DNA of 64,000 nt. Source: Gamsiella multidivaricata (lineage: Eukaryota; Mortierellomycota; Mortierellomycetes; Mortierellales; Mortierellaceae). Each line of letters starts with the position of its first letter. Positions within the stretch are counted from its first letter, which is position 1. Both the position numbers and the translations under genes were made by a program. A model generated the notes under the pieces. That model worked only from the letters and a program-made list of their open reading frames with translations. It did not search any database and had not been told where the DNA came from. The stretch covers positions 105,005 to 169,004 of the forward strand of contig NW_026251785.1 in NCBI RefSeq assembly GCF_025024155.1, read 5' to 3'. Below are positions 1 through 10,889 of the stretch, in pieces.

Positions 1-304
1 ATGCATGGCTTTGACGAAGTCCAGGATAGGTAACGTCTCGACGCCCTCTGGCGGCGACGACTCTGGGTAACTTCCTGATAAACGCAATGCCTCCCAGAAC
101 GAGATCTGACGGACAGTCAGTGTCGCGGGATAGATTTGAGTGAAGACGGGGTCATATCTGAAAGGCTTTGTTAAATCCCGATTGTATTAACAGAGAGACG
201 ACATGGCAGTCTAGAATCACTTGTCGATCGGATACAACGTTCATACCTGAAAACCAAATACAGGATGTCGATATACGATGACCAATTGCAGATTATCAGA
301 TCCC
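1..304 (-). CDS. Partial gene at left edge, two 5'-ward exons, function unknown
   Basis: The minus strand reads openly from 157 to the window edge after a good acceptor (CTTTCAG at 164-158). It gives a coding-like peptide with motifs YDPVFTQIYP, SFWEALRLSG and LPILDFVKAMH. A likely upstream exon, 304-247, ends at a GTATGA donor and joins in phase (intron 158-246), reading DLIICNWSSYIDILYLVF before the junction. No start codon is visible, so more exons probably lie upstream between 305 and about 600, and the rest of the gene lies outside the window. I do not recognise the family. The splice sites and amino acid composition support coding status; homology is untested. Confidence 0.45.
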
Positions 305-2537
305 CTGAAGCCGTAGCTTTCCTGTTCAGCGATTGTGCTTTGTTTGTTCCTGCGCTACGTCTTAAATTAAGTGAGCAAATGCTGGGTAAGAGCGGGGTAC
401 CTGACGCTATTACACAACAAAGCTAGACTAGGCTAGGCTCGCCATGTTGTACATACCCTCGCTTTAGGGTAACAACCTCGTGCTTAATCCAAAAGAAGCC
501 GAGTAGTACCAGGATCATCCGGACAAAGATGGTCGAAATTAGACGGTGATAGAGCTTTTGTACCGGGCCAAAAGGGGACTATTCCATTAAGGTTCAATGA
601 CCTTTGTTAATTTAGCGTCAGCGAGGCAGGACAATCAATGGGGAAATAGCCATCCCGCTGTAACAGCTATTACCAAGACTAGTCCTAGTGTTTCCAATGT
701 CACTAGCACAAGAGCCAGAGCGCAGACGACGACAAATTTTACGGCTCCCGTAATGGGTTTCACAACTATAAGGATAGCTGTTATGACCTTTTCGATAGGG
801 GAGTGATCCGCATTTGCTGGCTGAAAAAATAAGAAAAAACGCAGATATGTTTAGATCGGCTTTCCTGGATCGAGCTGAATATCCAGAATGTTCATCTAGT
901 GTCCATATTTATAAACGGAGCCATAATTACCACTGGTGGCAAAAACGGTTGGATGCCTGTTCCTTGGTCCTAAGTATTCGGAAGGCACGTCAAGAGCACT
1001 GTTGATGTTAGTGTTGATGTTAGCCCAAGTTGCATTCCTGTCCTATTATGCTGATTACTGTCGAGATGCGATGGTGATGACTTGCCCTCCAGCGCGAAAA
1101 CTTCTCCATGATGCTGATGAACGGTATACGAGACGAGGTTGTTGGTCAATGAGAAGTGATGAAGCGGTCAAAATTGCGACTATTACGCCGGGTATTCAAT
1201 TGTATCGTATCTTTTAAGTCTTTGTGGTTTGCTGTGTTAGGCCAACTCTGTTTATCTGAAGACTGCTATTGGCCATTGATACGGCCAATCAAATGTGCTT
1301 ATTGAATATATCTTTCTTAACAGTTGAATGGACGACCGTGGGTTACACAAAAGACGTGAAGTGTTCAATTGACAGGGGTCGTGAATGTCATATAGATGCG
1401 TCACTGAACATGCCATGAACCTTAAACATCCATTCAACAACAAGAAAGAAATCCAGACCTTCCATGAAGTATGAAGCCCTGCTGTTTCCACTGCTTCCAA
1501 AGAACCACTTTACTAAGAGATCTAAGGGGTGGAAGCAAAGTGCTTGCGCACAACTAAACATTTAGGCAGTTTACGAAACCCAATTTCAATTCACTAACTA
1601 GAGTAAAATTTACGCTAGAAATTTGCCTAAACGTATTTTTACACGAAAATGAGAATTCAAGGGCGAAGTTGGAGATGGATCCTCAACTACAGCCCGTGAA
1701 GATGAGGATCTATACTCATCTCCAAAACGACCACATTAACTTCTCGCAACCTATCAGCTCCTCTCTACCCATCGTTCCCCCACCATGAGCTTCACACAGG
1801 CCTCCTCCTCCTCTTCGACCATCCACCAACACCAGCAAGTGCCCCCCCCCCCCCCCCTCAAACATCCGTTGCTGTCGTTGCTCATGTTGTTGTTGCAGTT
1901 ACTCTTGATGGGTTTGGACAAGTCATGGTGTCAAACAGCAGCCCATGGAGAACTGGTTTCGCAAAAGACCTTCCCCAGCTACGATTAAAGATGGCTATTT
2001 CAAGAACTTTGTCTTATGGTTTCGCAAACTGTATATTAACGTCTCTCTTTATTAAGATTTTTGCTTATCGATCCATGTCATGGCACAAGTATGCGAACCA
2101 TGATCGTAGTGTCCTGCACATGGGAATAAAAAATAATGAATGGGGTGCCGACAAGGGTCAGTTGAAAAAAAAAAAAAAAAAAAAAGGCCACTTTGTGTGT
2201 CTTGTTCTTTGTCTCCAACGGTTCAAGACAACTCGTCCACAAATAGCGTGGGTCAAGGCGCGTCGTGAGACCAACATGACAGGGGAAAGATTAATACCCA
2301 ATTCAATCAAATACAATCAAACTCTATGAACTGAGGACACCTATTTTATTGGTTACCAAAGATACACACCCCTGTGTCTGCGTAAAGGGCCGCTTTGTCC
2401 AAACAACTCTTCTTTCTTCAACTCTGTCATCGTTCTCATTCGACCTCATTCCTACTCATCGCCTCCATCACTGCATCTCTCCTACACCTTTCTCTCTCTG
2501 TACTCTTCTCTTTAATTAAATAACTATTGGTCGCGTG
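305..2537. other. Mostly non-coding stretch, no confident gene
   Basis: Apart from the doubtful small gene at 1785-1988, the open frames here are short, overlapping and without family motifs. The stretch holds a C run (1843-1857), an A run (2165-2185) and a CT-rich block at about 2400-2515. The CT-rich block is typical of the promoters in this window and probably serves the acyltransferase gene that starts at 2538. Confidence 0.5.
1785..1988 (+). CDS. Doubtful small protein with a leucine-rich hydrophobic segment
   Basis: A 67-residue frame starts at an ATG in good context (CCCCCACCATGAG) just after a CT-rich stretch resembling other gene starts here. The N-terminus is Ser/Gln rich, then comes a Pro run encoded over a 15-base C tract, then a Leu-rich hydrophobic segment (residues about 30-46) that could be a membrane anchor. 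No family is recognised. The C tract would be prone to frameshifts. It may be a relic or chance frame. Confidence 0.25.
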   Translation: MSFTQASSSSSTIHQHQQVPPPPPLKHPLLSLLMLLLQLLLMGLDKSWCQTAAHGELVSQKTFPSYD

Positions 2538-5489
2538 ATGCAGATCTCCGCCGCCTTTCGAAGGAGTCTTCAACCGTTATTCTGGGTTGTGGCGATCGCG
2601 ATCGTTTCCCTCGCTGGATTGCGGGGATTATTTGGTGAGGGACACATCTTAATGAATCTGAAAGATGGCGGTGCAATCATACATCAGCTTCCATTTCAAT
2701 TTGCCTCTAACGAGCGCTGAACACCATGGAAATCATTTTAACAGATCCAGCAGACAAGACACGGTGCAGCAGTCTCTTGAACCATGGTTCGTGGCTGGAC
2801 AGCGAGCGGACTCATTGGCAGCCAAAGGGATGCATGCTCAGGACTTATGATATCCAGCACATAACAACATGTATGAGTGGATCAAGGGTCGTTGTCATTG
2901 GCGACTCAGTCGCACGTCAACTCTACTATGCCATCGTCAAGAAAGTCCTTCCTGATGCCAATACCGAGGGCAACAGGCACTCCGACATTTACTTTCAGGA
3001 TCCAACCTCAGGAACATCATTCGAATTCTATTGGGACCCGGTACTGAACATGACAAAGACTGCTTCTCTCTTGACTGGATCAAGCAATCGCGTCTTGGGC
3101 AAGGAAGTACAAACGCCAACGATCTTCCTAGTCGGCTCAGGACTGTGGTATCTACGCTATCCAGAGTGGTCAGGAGGCGTCGAGCGGTGGCAGCAAGTCA
3201 TGGAGAACTTGGTTCGACAGATGGGCAGCTCGCGTCTGGAGCCATTGGCGCGACATCTGTTCATCTCACCCATTCCAACGGTCAACACTGAAAAGCTGTC
3301 TGAAGAGCGGCTCCATACACTCTTGCCAGTCGATATTGACAACATGAACAACTATCTCAGAGATGCGACCAAGGACACTCCAGTCTCAGTGCCCTTCAGT
3401 TGGAACAAGATGAGGGAGGCAGCCGGCAATCAAACAAACGACGGTCTGCATTACGTTGAGAAGGTTGTGACAGTCGAGGCAGACGTCCTGCTTAACTACG
3501 TCTGCAACAACAGGGTTCCCAAGATCGCTCCCATGAGCGCCACGTGCTGCTACAGTTACCCCTCTAATCATTGGTATCAGACACTGATGCTGGCCATCTT
3601 CCTGATCTGGCTCCCAGTAGGATACATTCTCCAAACATGTAACAATCCATTCCCCCGCGAAATGATATCCAGACACGAATGTTGACAGAGAAAATGTCTG
3701 ACACAACCCTTTTGCTTACTCTTGTGTCACAGACTACCATGGCCATCCGGTGTCGCGCTTCTTTCCCAGTGTGGGCATTTTGCACTCGTTCGCGGTGGTA
3801 GCTGCGGCTGTGATGTACATGTACTATGCCGATCGCACTAGTCTATTCGCCAAGGGTAGCAAGATGTTTTCCGCGCCGTCATCCATTTACCTTGTCTTTT
3901 TGTGCCTCATGGCCGGCTCCATGACATTAAAGAGATCCGAAAAGGACCAGGCGTTCTTGAACAGGGACCAGACAGACGAGTGGAAAGGCTGGATGCAGGT
4001 CATGATCCTTATCTATCATTATGTCGGTGCCTCTTCGATATCTGCTATCTACAACCCAGTGCGGATGCTGGTTGCCAGTTACCTTTTCATGACTGGATTC
4101 GGACACTTTGTGTTTTACTACAAAAAGGCCGACTTTGGATTCAACCGCGTTGCCTCGATCCTGGTGCGCTTGAATCTGCTCACCATTTTATTGGCATACA
4201 CCATGAACACGGACTATCTGGCTTATTATTTCGCACCGCTGGTCTCTTTCTTCTACTTGGTCATCTACGGGATGATGTATATCGGTCACTCGCATAACCA
4301 CAACCCCTTGTTCATCCTCAGCAAGATCCTGGTCACATCCATCCTGACCGCAACAGCTATCCATCGGCCTCTAGTCCTGGGCTCGATGTTTAAGCTCCTG
4401 CATTTTGTGTTTGGTGTCACTTGGTCAGCTGCGGAGTGGAGATTCCGACTACAGCTGGATGTATGGATCGTATTCATCGGAGCGCTCTTTGCATATGGAT
4501 TCACTAAGGCCCAGGAGGTGTCCATCACGACTCACCCGCAGTGGAGCGTTATCAGGAAGACCTCGATCATTGCGTCCGCTATCGGACTCCTAGGATACTT
4601 CTCATTTGCGGCTTCTATACAGAAGTTCGAGTACAATCACTGGCACCCGTACATTTCCTGGATTCCCATCCTCTCTTTCGTGGTCCTACGCAACAGCACT
4701 GCTCCTCTCCGGAATACAGTTTCGACTTTTTACACGTTTGTCGGCAAGTGCTCGCTAGAAACCTTCATCTGTCAGTTCCACATGTGGCTCGCTGCCGATA
4801 CCAAGGGAATCCTGGTCATCTCGCCATGGGTAGAAGGAGTAGGAGCCTGGACTATCAACCTCGCTCTGTCAACGTTCCTGTTCTTCACTATAGCGCACGT
4901 ACTGAGTGGTGCAACAGGAGAGCTCTCGGACTGGCTGATCACAGGACGCGAGCCAAAGCCCAAGGGACGCCCTGCCGTACAGACAGTACCTCTCACAGTG
5001 GTTACTAATACGAGCGATAAAGAGTACGAAAGCGGAGCCGGTCTTCCCGTTGCCGTAAAACGACAGTCGGTCATGGTATCACCCATTGCAGCCTCGGCAG
5101 GAGCTGTGGGGCCGGCCACGCTCAAGAGTCTTATGGAAGCAAGTCTCGAACTGGGAGAATCCAATGCCATCACAAGTCAGGCTGGAAGGATGGGTCAAAA
5201 AATTGAAGTCCAGCTTCCGAATGACCACTCCAAGGGCACCAAAACAGGGCAGAGCCCAACAAGCGCATTCGGAAAAAGCAGCGATAGCGGCAGCAGGGAT
5301 GACAGGACGCAGGACGGGGTCGTCCTCCAGATCGATGCCAGTAGGGTAGGCCGGGTACGGTCTGGCGGCGTTGTCGCTTCAGCAGCGCCACCATCTGCAG
5401 ATGCATTCAAGCGTCTCTGGATGCAGCCAGGCTGGAAGGTGGCCATTTTTTTCACGGTCATTTGGGTGCTGAACTACGGATCCACATGA
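2538..5489 (+). CDS. CAS1: Cas1p-type polysaccharide O-acetyltransferase (PC-esterase plus 10-TM acyltransferase)
   Basis: Three exons, 2538-2634, 2745-3638 and 3733-5489, join in phase to give 915 residues. The N-terminus has a signal-anchor (residues about 10-30), followed by a lumenal PC-esterase domain with the catalytic GDS motif (Ser87) and the matching DxxH pair (Asp265, His268). After exon 3 begins, many hydrophobic helices form the Cas1p acyltransferase domain, followed by a long Ser/Gly-rich tail (about 690-885) and a final hydrophobic segment. The family includes Cryptococcus Cas1p and human CASD1, which O-acetylate glycans in the Golgi. The substrate here is unknown; a cell-wall glycuronan is a guess. 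Short introns of 110 and 94 bp. A polyadenylation-like AATAAA lies at 5511-5516. The start is the first ATG before the anchor. Confidence 0.9.
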
Positions 5490-5549
5490 GACACACATGG
5501 AAAGCATAGCAATAAAAATCGCACGCATCATATACCATCATCAATGATC

Positions 5550-5553
<4 letters not shown>

Positions 5554-5582
<29 letters not shown>
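5554..5582. repeat. T mononucleotide run (29 bases)
   Basis: An uninterrupted T run sits in the 245-bp gap between the acyltransferase gene and the DEAD-box-like gene. It lies about 155 bp upstream of the next start codon, so it may act as a poly(dT) promoter element. Length is likely to vary between isolates or assemblies. Confidence 0.9.
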
Positions 5583-5736
5583 CTCTCTTTCCTTCGTCAT
5601 CTACTCGTTTTTGCCATCCATTCCTGCTCTACCTCTTCTGATCTTCACATATACGATATCTAGATATCTACAAGTGCCCACAGAAGGCCCATTTTTATCG
5701 ACCCAAGCAGCTTACAACTTTTACGCTTTCAACCAA

Positions 5737-7665
5737 ATGAACCCTGAAAACGCGCCTTTGCCTGCCGAGAAGGATCCAGCGCCTCCTCAGGAAAAAGTCT
5801 CTGACAACAGCGAGAACAAGCCCACGGTTGCGGAAGCCTCTGCAACTAGTATCCAACATGCTGAGCTCTCGTCGTCTGCCACTGCCAGTGGGGTCGAGTA
5901 TAGGAAGGTGGTCAGCGACGAGCTTTTCGACATAAAGAAGATCCTACAGCAAGTCTTTCAGCGTGTGGAGCGTCTGGGAACCTCTATGAGGGACACGGAG
6001 GTCGTGGCTTCCGAAGGCACCCTCACGGAGCCTACTAGACGCTCGTCCTTGGATTTGCCGAGTCCAATCAGAGAGCGAAACAATCGCGGAAGCACTCGCT
6101 CAGCCGGCCCTCGTGGAAGACGCTACGCACGGCCGTTTTCATCACGAAAGCCCAACTGGACCCTGAAGGTAAAAAAAAAACCCCTCCATCTTACTTCCCG
6201 CCATCCATATGGAATATAAATATGTTGTCCAGTAACGGCTCAAGCATCATCCATTATTGGGGGGGTTTTTTTCGTGCAAAGGTGCTTGATCCCCATGGTC
6301 TAGAGCCGGTCGAGTCGCTTGACAAGATCGAAATAAAGGAGTCGACGCTCAAGTGCCTGAAGGAGGACGGGTGAGCTGATTCCTGATCATTTATGATTGG
6401 ACATGGATCCCTTTGCCAAGATCGCATCATTTTCTAACTGCGTGCTCCTTTAACAGCATCACAGAGGCTGGATATATCGAGAAGAACATCCTTGAAAAGC
6501 TCAGTGCTGGTAAAAGCGGGTGAATGTCTCTTTACAAAAATGTGTTTTATTAAGCTTGATCAACTTTGCGCTAGAGACGACGTTTTTCTATGGTTTGACA
6601 CGGGACACCCGATTTCCCACATAGGACACGATGCTATCCTTCAAATCAGAGGCGACAAGCTCGAGAAACTCTCCATCTACCCTCTTGTGGACCTGTTTGA
6701 AAAGGCCGCGCCGGAGCTCCAGGTCCTCATCCTGATGAGCCGGCTGGACGCCATGAGCAGCAAGAGCTTCCTGACATCGTTCCAGAAGTACCTTGATATC
6801 GCCGATCTCAAGGTCGCTATCCATGTGGTCCCACAGGAATTGAGCCTCGATCTCGGTCCGTTGTCAAAACTGACGCCCAACAAGCCGACTGTTTTTGTCA
6901 CGACTCCCAAGATGATGCGGCGACTGAGGGCCGAGAACATTATCAAGCCGATGTTTGTCCAGGGAATGGTCGTGTACGAAGCCGAATATGTGTTGCGCAC
7001 ACCCGCCCATGTCGATATGATTCAATCAGCCTTGAATGATTTCCAAATATGTCAGGTCGTACTCTCTACACATGATGGTACCGAGGACGTCGTTCGTGCT
7101 GCGGAGGCCTTTGATTTCTCAGAGGACGCCATTGTCTTCAGCATGGATCGCATCCACATCGACAATTCGAAGCACTTTTATTACACGGACAATGCCCTGA
7201 CAGAGATCGCGTTGAATCACGCAGTCAAAGTAAGCAAGTTGAAAATGGCGGTCGTGATCTGTCACGACCAAACGGAGGCCAACAAGCTGCGAGATGAGTT
7301 TGCTGAACGCACAGACGCAGTATGTTTACACGGACGGATTCAGATCTACTGCTGCTGCTGCTGCTGCGTGTTCATGGGGCGTTTTCAATCCAATAACATT
7401 TTAAACGTTCCTTGGCGGTTCATCCGCATGGCGTGAAAAAAAAAAAAAAAAATTAGTACACAATTGCCAAGATGGCAGAGTCGACTGAACTGGTTGGCGG
7501 ATTGCTGTTCACCTCGCAGGTCATCAGCAGCGTTTTCCATTCACGATTGCACAACACCGTGGGGATGATCATGAACCTCTCGGGTGCATACCCTTTCCCT
7601 GGCAGGTACTTGGAAATGTAAGTCCCGCATGCTCCCCTTTTTGCAGCTGCCGGTGTGCTTGACAC

Positions 7666-7703
<38 letters not shown>

Positions 7704-7878
7704 GTGGTGGTGGAGACGGACTGACACCCGGTTCGATGGATAACTTAGGCTGGCTTCTTACATGGACATTGGAGAACCCTGCCAGGTGATCACGAAGGTG
7801 GTGGAACCTGAGGTTTTGAGGAGCATCGGGAACCTTGGAGTGACTTTCAAGGAGTATTCCGCGGGAACTGCTCAATAA
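5737..7878 (+). CDS. DEAD-box helicase-like protein with degenerate catalytic motifs
   Basis: Six exons, 5737-6168, 6282-6370, 6457-6519, 6575-7319, 7457-7617 and 7749-7878, join in phase to give 539 residues. Residues 1-144 are low complexity with a short helical stretch (FDIKKILQQVFQRVERL). From about 145 the fold follows the DEAD-box helicase core: Walker A region WFDTGHPIS (202-209), TP motif (FVTTPKMMRRL), DEAD position VVYEAEYVL (327-335), SAT position LSTHDG (358-363), and helicase C-like segments VVICHDQTEANKL and LLFTSQVISSVF. GSGKT is replaced by GHPIS, DEAD by YEAE, SAT by STH, and RxGRxGR is missing. It therefore should not bind or hydrolyse ATP normally. All introns keep good GT-AG ends and the frame is intact, so a retained pseudoenzyme is more likely than a dead gene. 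AATAAA overlaps the stop codon. Confidence 0.8.
7669..7702. repeat. T mononucleotide run (34 bases) inside an intron
   Basis: The run lies in the last intron (7618-7748) of the DEAD-box-like gene, 46 bases before the acceptor. It is probably harmless for splicing and likely unstable in length. Confidence 0.9.
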
Positions 7879-7925
7879 AAACAACCCCCCGATCGAGCCC
7901 ATTGGGGGGAGGGGGGGTCCAAGCA

Positions 7926-7928
7926 CGC

Positions 7929-7960
<32 letters not shown>

Positions 7961-7970
7961 GCCTTACGCA
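7926..7970. repeat. CA microsatellite
   Basis: Imperfect CA/CG dinucleotide repeat in the 684-bp gap between the convergent 3' ends of the DEAD-box-like gene and ornithine decarboxylase. Nothing else is recognised in that gap besides A/T-rich 3' UTR-like sequence. Confidence 0.85.
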
Positions 7971-8562
7971 CACACTTTTTTTTTCTTCACTTCTTTGGGT
8001 ACATCTTTCACTAGCAGCTTGTACCACGCGCGTGTGCGCAGCCAATTCATTTCCCCAGAATCTTTTATGTTCAACCTCCAGTCGTAGCGCTGCTGATAGT
8101 TTACGCACTGGCCCTCCCATTACTTTGCACCCGATAATAAAATTGCAATGAACAGCACTTAGTCCATCAAATGCAGCAGGGATGGGGGGAGGGACTCAAG
8201 CCTTGGGCGTCAAACGACGATCGCGACGATCCTCTCCACCCCCCCAAGGGCGCAAACAAACGTTAGCAATAATTTAATCCGCAATGCGTAAAATGCGTGG
8301 TCAATATGTGGATAGAGAGTACAGTTTTTCTTTTTATTTTCAATTCAGGTTCAAACAGGATCGAATGAAGAGTCAAAAGAACGAAAAAACCGGACCGATC
8401 ATTCTCATGATTGATCAACAGCAGATATAAAGAGATAAGAGACGCTTCGCGACGAGAGACAACTGTCCTTGTTGTCGTCGTCCTTCAGATACCAAGAAGC
8501 ACATACACACACACATGGACGTCCCGTTGATTTTTTTCGCAAAAAAAAAATTCACCTCTCCT

Positions 8563-10064
8563 TTAAAAGTGAAGCGAAACCTCGGCCTCAGTGGTGGTGT
8601 AGAGAATCTCGCTCTTGCGGAAGCCGTTGAACTGACTGGCGGCCGTGATGGTGTAGGCTCCCATGTTGTCAAAGTAGAGCCAGTCACCCGACTCCATCAG
8701 CGGCAGGCTCGACTTGGCCGAGATGCAATCAATGCTGTCGCAGGTCGGGCCCCAGACCGAGGCGTATCCGTGGGGCAGCTCCTTGACCAGGGACTGCTGG
8801 TACGCAAACATTCCCTCCTTGAGCAGAACCTTGGGCTCGCACACCTGGTGGTCAAACATGATGCAGTTGAACGAGCCGTACATACCATCGTTGATGTAGT
8901 ACATGTGCGAGGGGTTCTGGCTCTGTTCGTGTGACAAGATCTCGTCCAGATCGCGCTGGATGGTGCGGCGGGCAATGACCTGGGTGGCCAGGGTAAAGGC
9001 CGATCCGACGTAGTAGCGACCAGGCTCGGCAATGACACGCACCTCTGGGCCAAACAACGCGTTGACGGTCGATCCCAAAATGGTGGCAACCTTCTCGAAT
9101 GTGATCCCTTCAGTCACATGAGCAGATGGGAAACCGCCACCAACGTCCAAAAAGTTGAATTCGAAACCGTAATCCTTGGCCTGGTCAAAGACACGGCGGG
9201 CACGGATGACGGCCTCTCCGAAAGCATTGGCATCAAAGCAACCGCTTCCGACGTGGAAGCTGATACCGATGACGTCCAAGCCCAGCTCCTGAGCCGTTGC
9301 CAGCAGATGTCCGGTCGTGTCCAGAGGGGCACCGAACTTGAGACCCAGCTTGCACAGAGACTTGGAGTCGTCCGTGAGAATACGGAGGACGAGCTGGGCC
9401 TCTGGATGGAAGCGCTTGATCTTGTGCAACTCCTCGGCATTGTCAAAAGTCATCATGCGGACCCTGTTGTTGTACGCATACTTGACAAACGAGTTCTGCT
9501 TGCAGGGGTTCGCGTAGATGATGCGCGAGGGGTCCACACCCATCTCGAGCACAGACTGGATCTCGTTCTTGGAGGCACAGTCGAAACCGGCTCCAAGCGA
9601 GGCCAAAAGGCGCATGACCATGGGATCGGGGTTGCACTTCATGGCTATTTAGCAAAAAAAATAAAAACAACCAAATCGGTCAGGTACGGTGTGCCACTGG
9701 AAAAAAAATTATTTTCATGCCACAAATCAGATTCTGGCATTTCCCACGAAGCAACTGAACACGACTTACCAAAGAAAGGCTCAATACGGGGCAGGAGAGC
9801 CTTCCATCGCAGATGCTGGCGGTAGACCTCGCCCAGATCGGCGACATAGAACGCATTGTCGGCCTCGGCATCCTCGCTCTCGGGATCGATGGAGGCAAGA
9901 CGAGCATGAAGCATCTGGTCAATGGGGAGGGTGTGGACCTGGGGCAGCTGGGCCTCACGAGCGAGGTTGGCCTTGACACGGGACTTGAGAACCTCGACCA
10001 AGGTGGGCTGAACCAAGGTGGGGACCACCTCGAACTGGTCCTGCTGGAGAGAAATATCGATCAT
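8563..10064 (-). CDS. ODC: Ornithine decarboxylase
   Basis: Two exons, 10064-9770 and 9644-8563, join in phase to give 458 residues, the usual length for the eukaryotic enzyme. It is the PLP enzyme that turns ornithine into putrescine, the first step of polyamine synthesis in the cytosol. Visible marks are the PLP lysine in FAMKCNPDP (Lys101), the HVGSGC loop, the GGGFP glycine-rich phosphate loop, EPGRYYV, and the catalytic cysteine in WGPTCDS (Cys400). The split falls exactly at the PLP lysine motif. The N-terminal 90 residues resemble the fungal N-terminal extension. Transcription probably starts near 10840 from a TATA box at 10878-10870, giving a long leader free of AUG codons. That leader suggests control at the level of translation or mRNA stability. 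Confidence 0.97.
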
Positions 10065-10869
10065 CGGTTGGTTGGAAGAGAGTGTGATGGAATGGAGGGA
10101 AATTTAAAAAAGAAAATGGAGCAGGGACAGCTGCGGTCGACGGCAGGGTTGATTGAACTTGCAGGGACTGGAAGGGGGGACTCTGTCAAAGGTTGCCTGG
10201 ACGGGGCGTTCGTTGAGCAGAGAAAGGGGGTTGACAACAAAGAAAGGACGGCTTGAAAAGACGGAAGTAGTGCTTCCCAATAAGGCGTGTTTGCTTGAGG
10301 TGCTTAAAGGCGGGGTGGATATCTTGCAAGAGGTGTGCCTGAAGACAGTAGAGTAATTCAGACAAGACCTTGGTTCTCGGGAAGCCAGGGAGGCGATCGC
10401 CGAAAGAGAATGGACCGGATGTTACTGTTGCGTAGCGCCGTGATGTTAATAGCAAACCGAAGGTGAACGGCCTGCCTGGGTGGGAAATGGGTGGAAGCCC
10501 GGGGATCTCTTTTAAGGGAGAAAAGGTTTTTGGGGGGTGTTTTTTAAAGAAAAAACGAAAAGGAAGGAGCAGACAACGGTGTAGTTGTGAACTGTCTAGC
10601 AGAGTTGAAGCGGTGAAAGGGGGAAAACTGACTAGAAAGAGTGACAGTCGAGTGTTGCTTGAGGATCCTTTTTCTGGCGGGGTGAAGGATGCTTGAACAG
10701 GTGGGGGCTAAAGAAAAGGTGGGTTAGAGAGGCTGTGGGTTGTGCTCTGGGCGTGGTTTGGTGAGTGGTGGACTCGAGAGGGGGGGGTGGATGGATGGAT
10801 GAACAGAAAGAACTGTGAGGGAGAAGGAAAAGGAAGAAAAAAAGCGGAGGAGATGGTGGCAGGGGCCCG
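10065..10869 (-). other. Long AUG-free leader/promoter-proximal region of ornithine decarboxylase
   Basis: In the transcribed (minus) sense this region is pyrimidine-rich and contains not one ATG between the start codon and the TATA box; the complementary strand carries about a dozen. The asymmetry fits a long 5' leader kept free of upstream start codons. A leader intron cannot be excluded. Confidence 0.55.
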
Positions 10870-10878
10870 CTTTTTATA
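10870..10878 (-). promoter_or_regulatory. TATA box of ornithine decarboxylase
   Basis: Minus-strand TATAAAAAG in a GC-rich setting (CGTATAAAAAGCGGGCCC). It is the only strong TATA element upstream of the gene and lies about 805 bp from the start codon, predicting a transcription start near 10840-10850. Confidence 0.5.
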
Positions 10879-10889
10879 CGCCGATCTCA

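Noticed and set aside
9118..9825. Long open frame on the plus strand opposite ornithine decarboxylase
   Set aside because: It mirrors the codon pattern of the well-supported ODC exons on the other strand and crosses the ODC intron without motifs.
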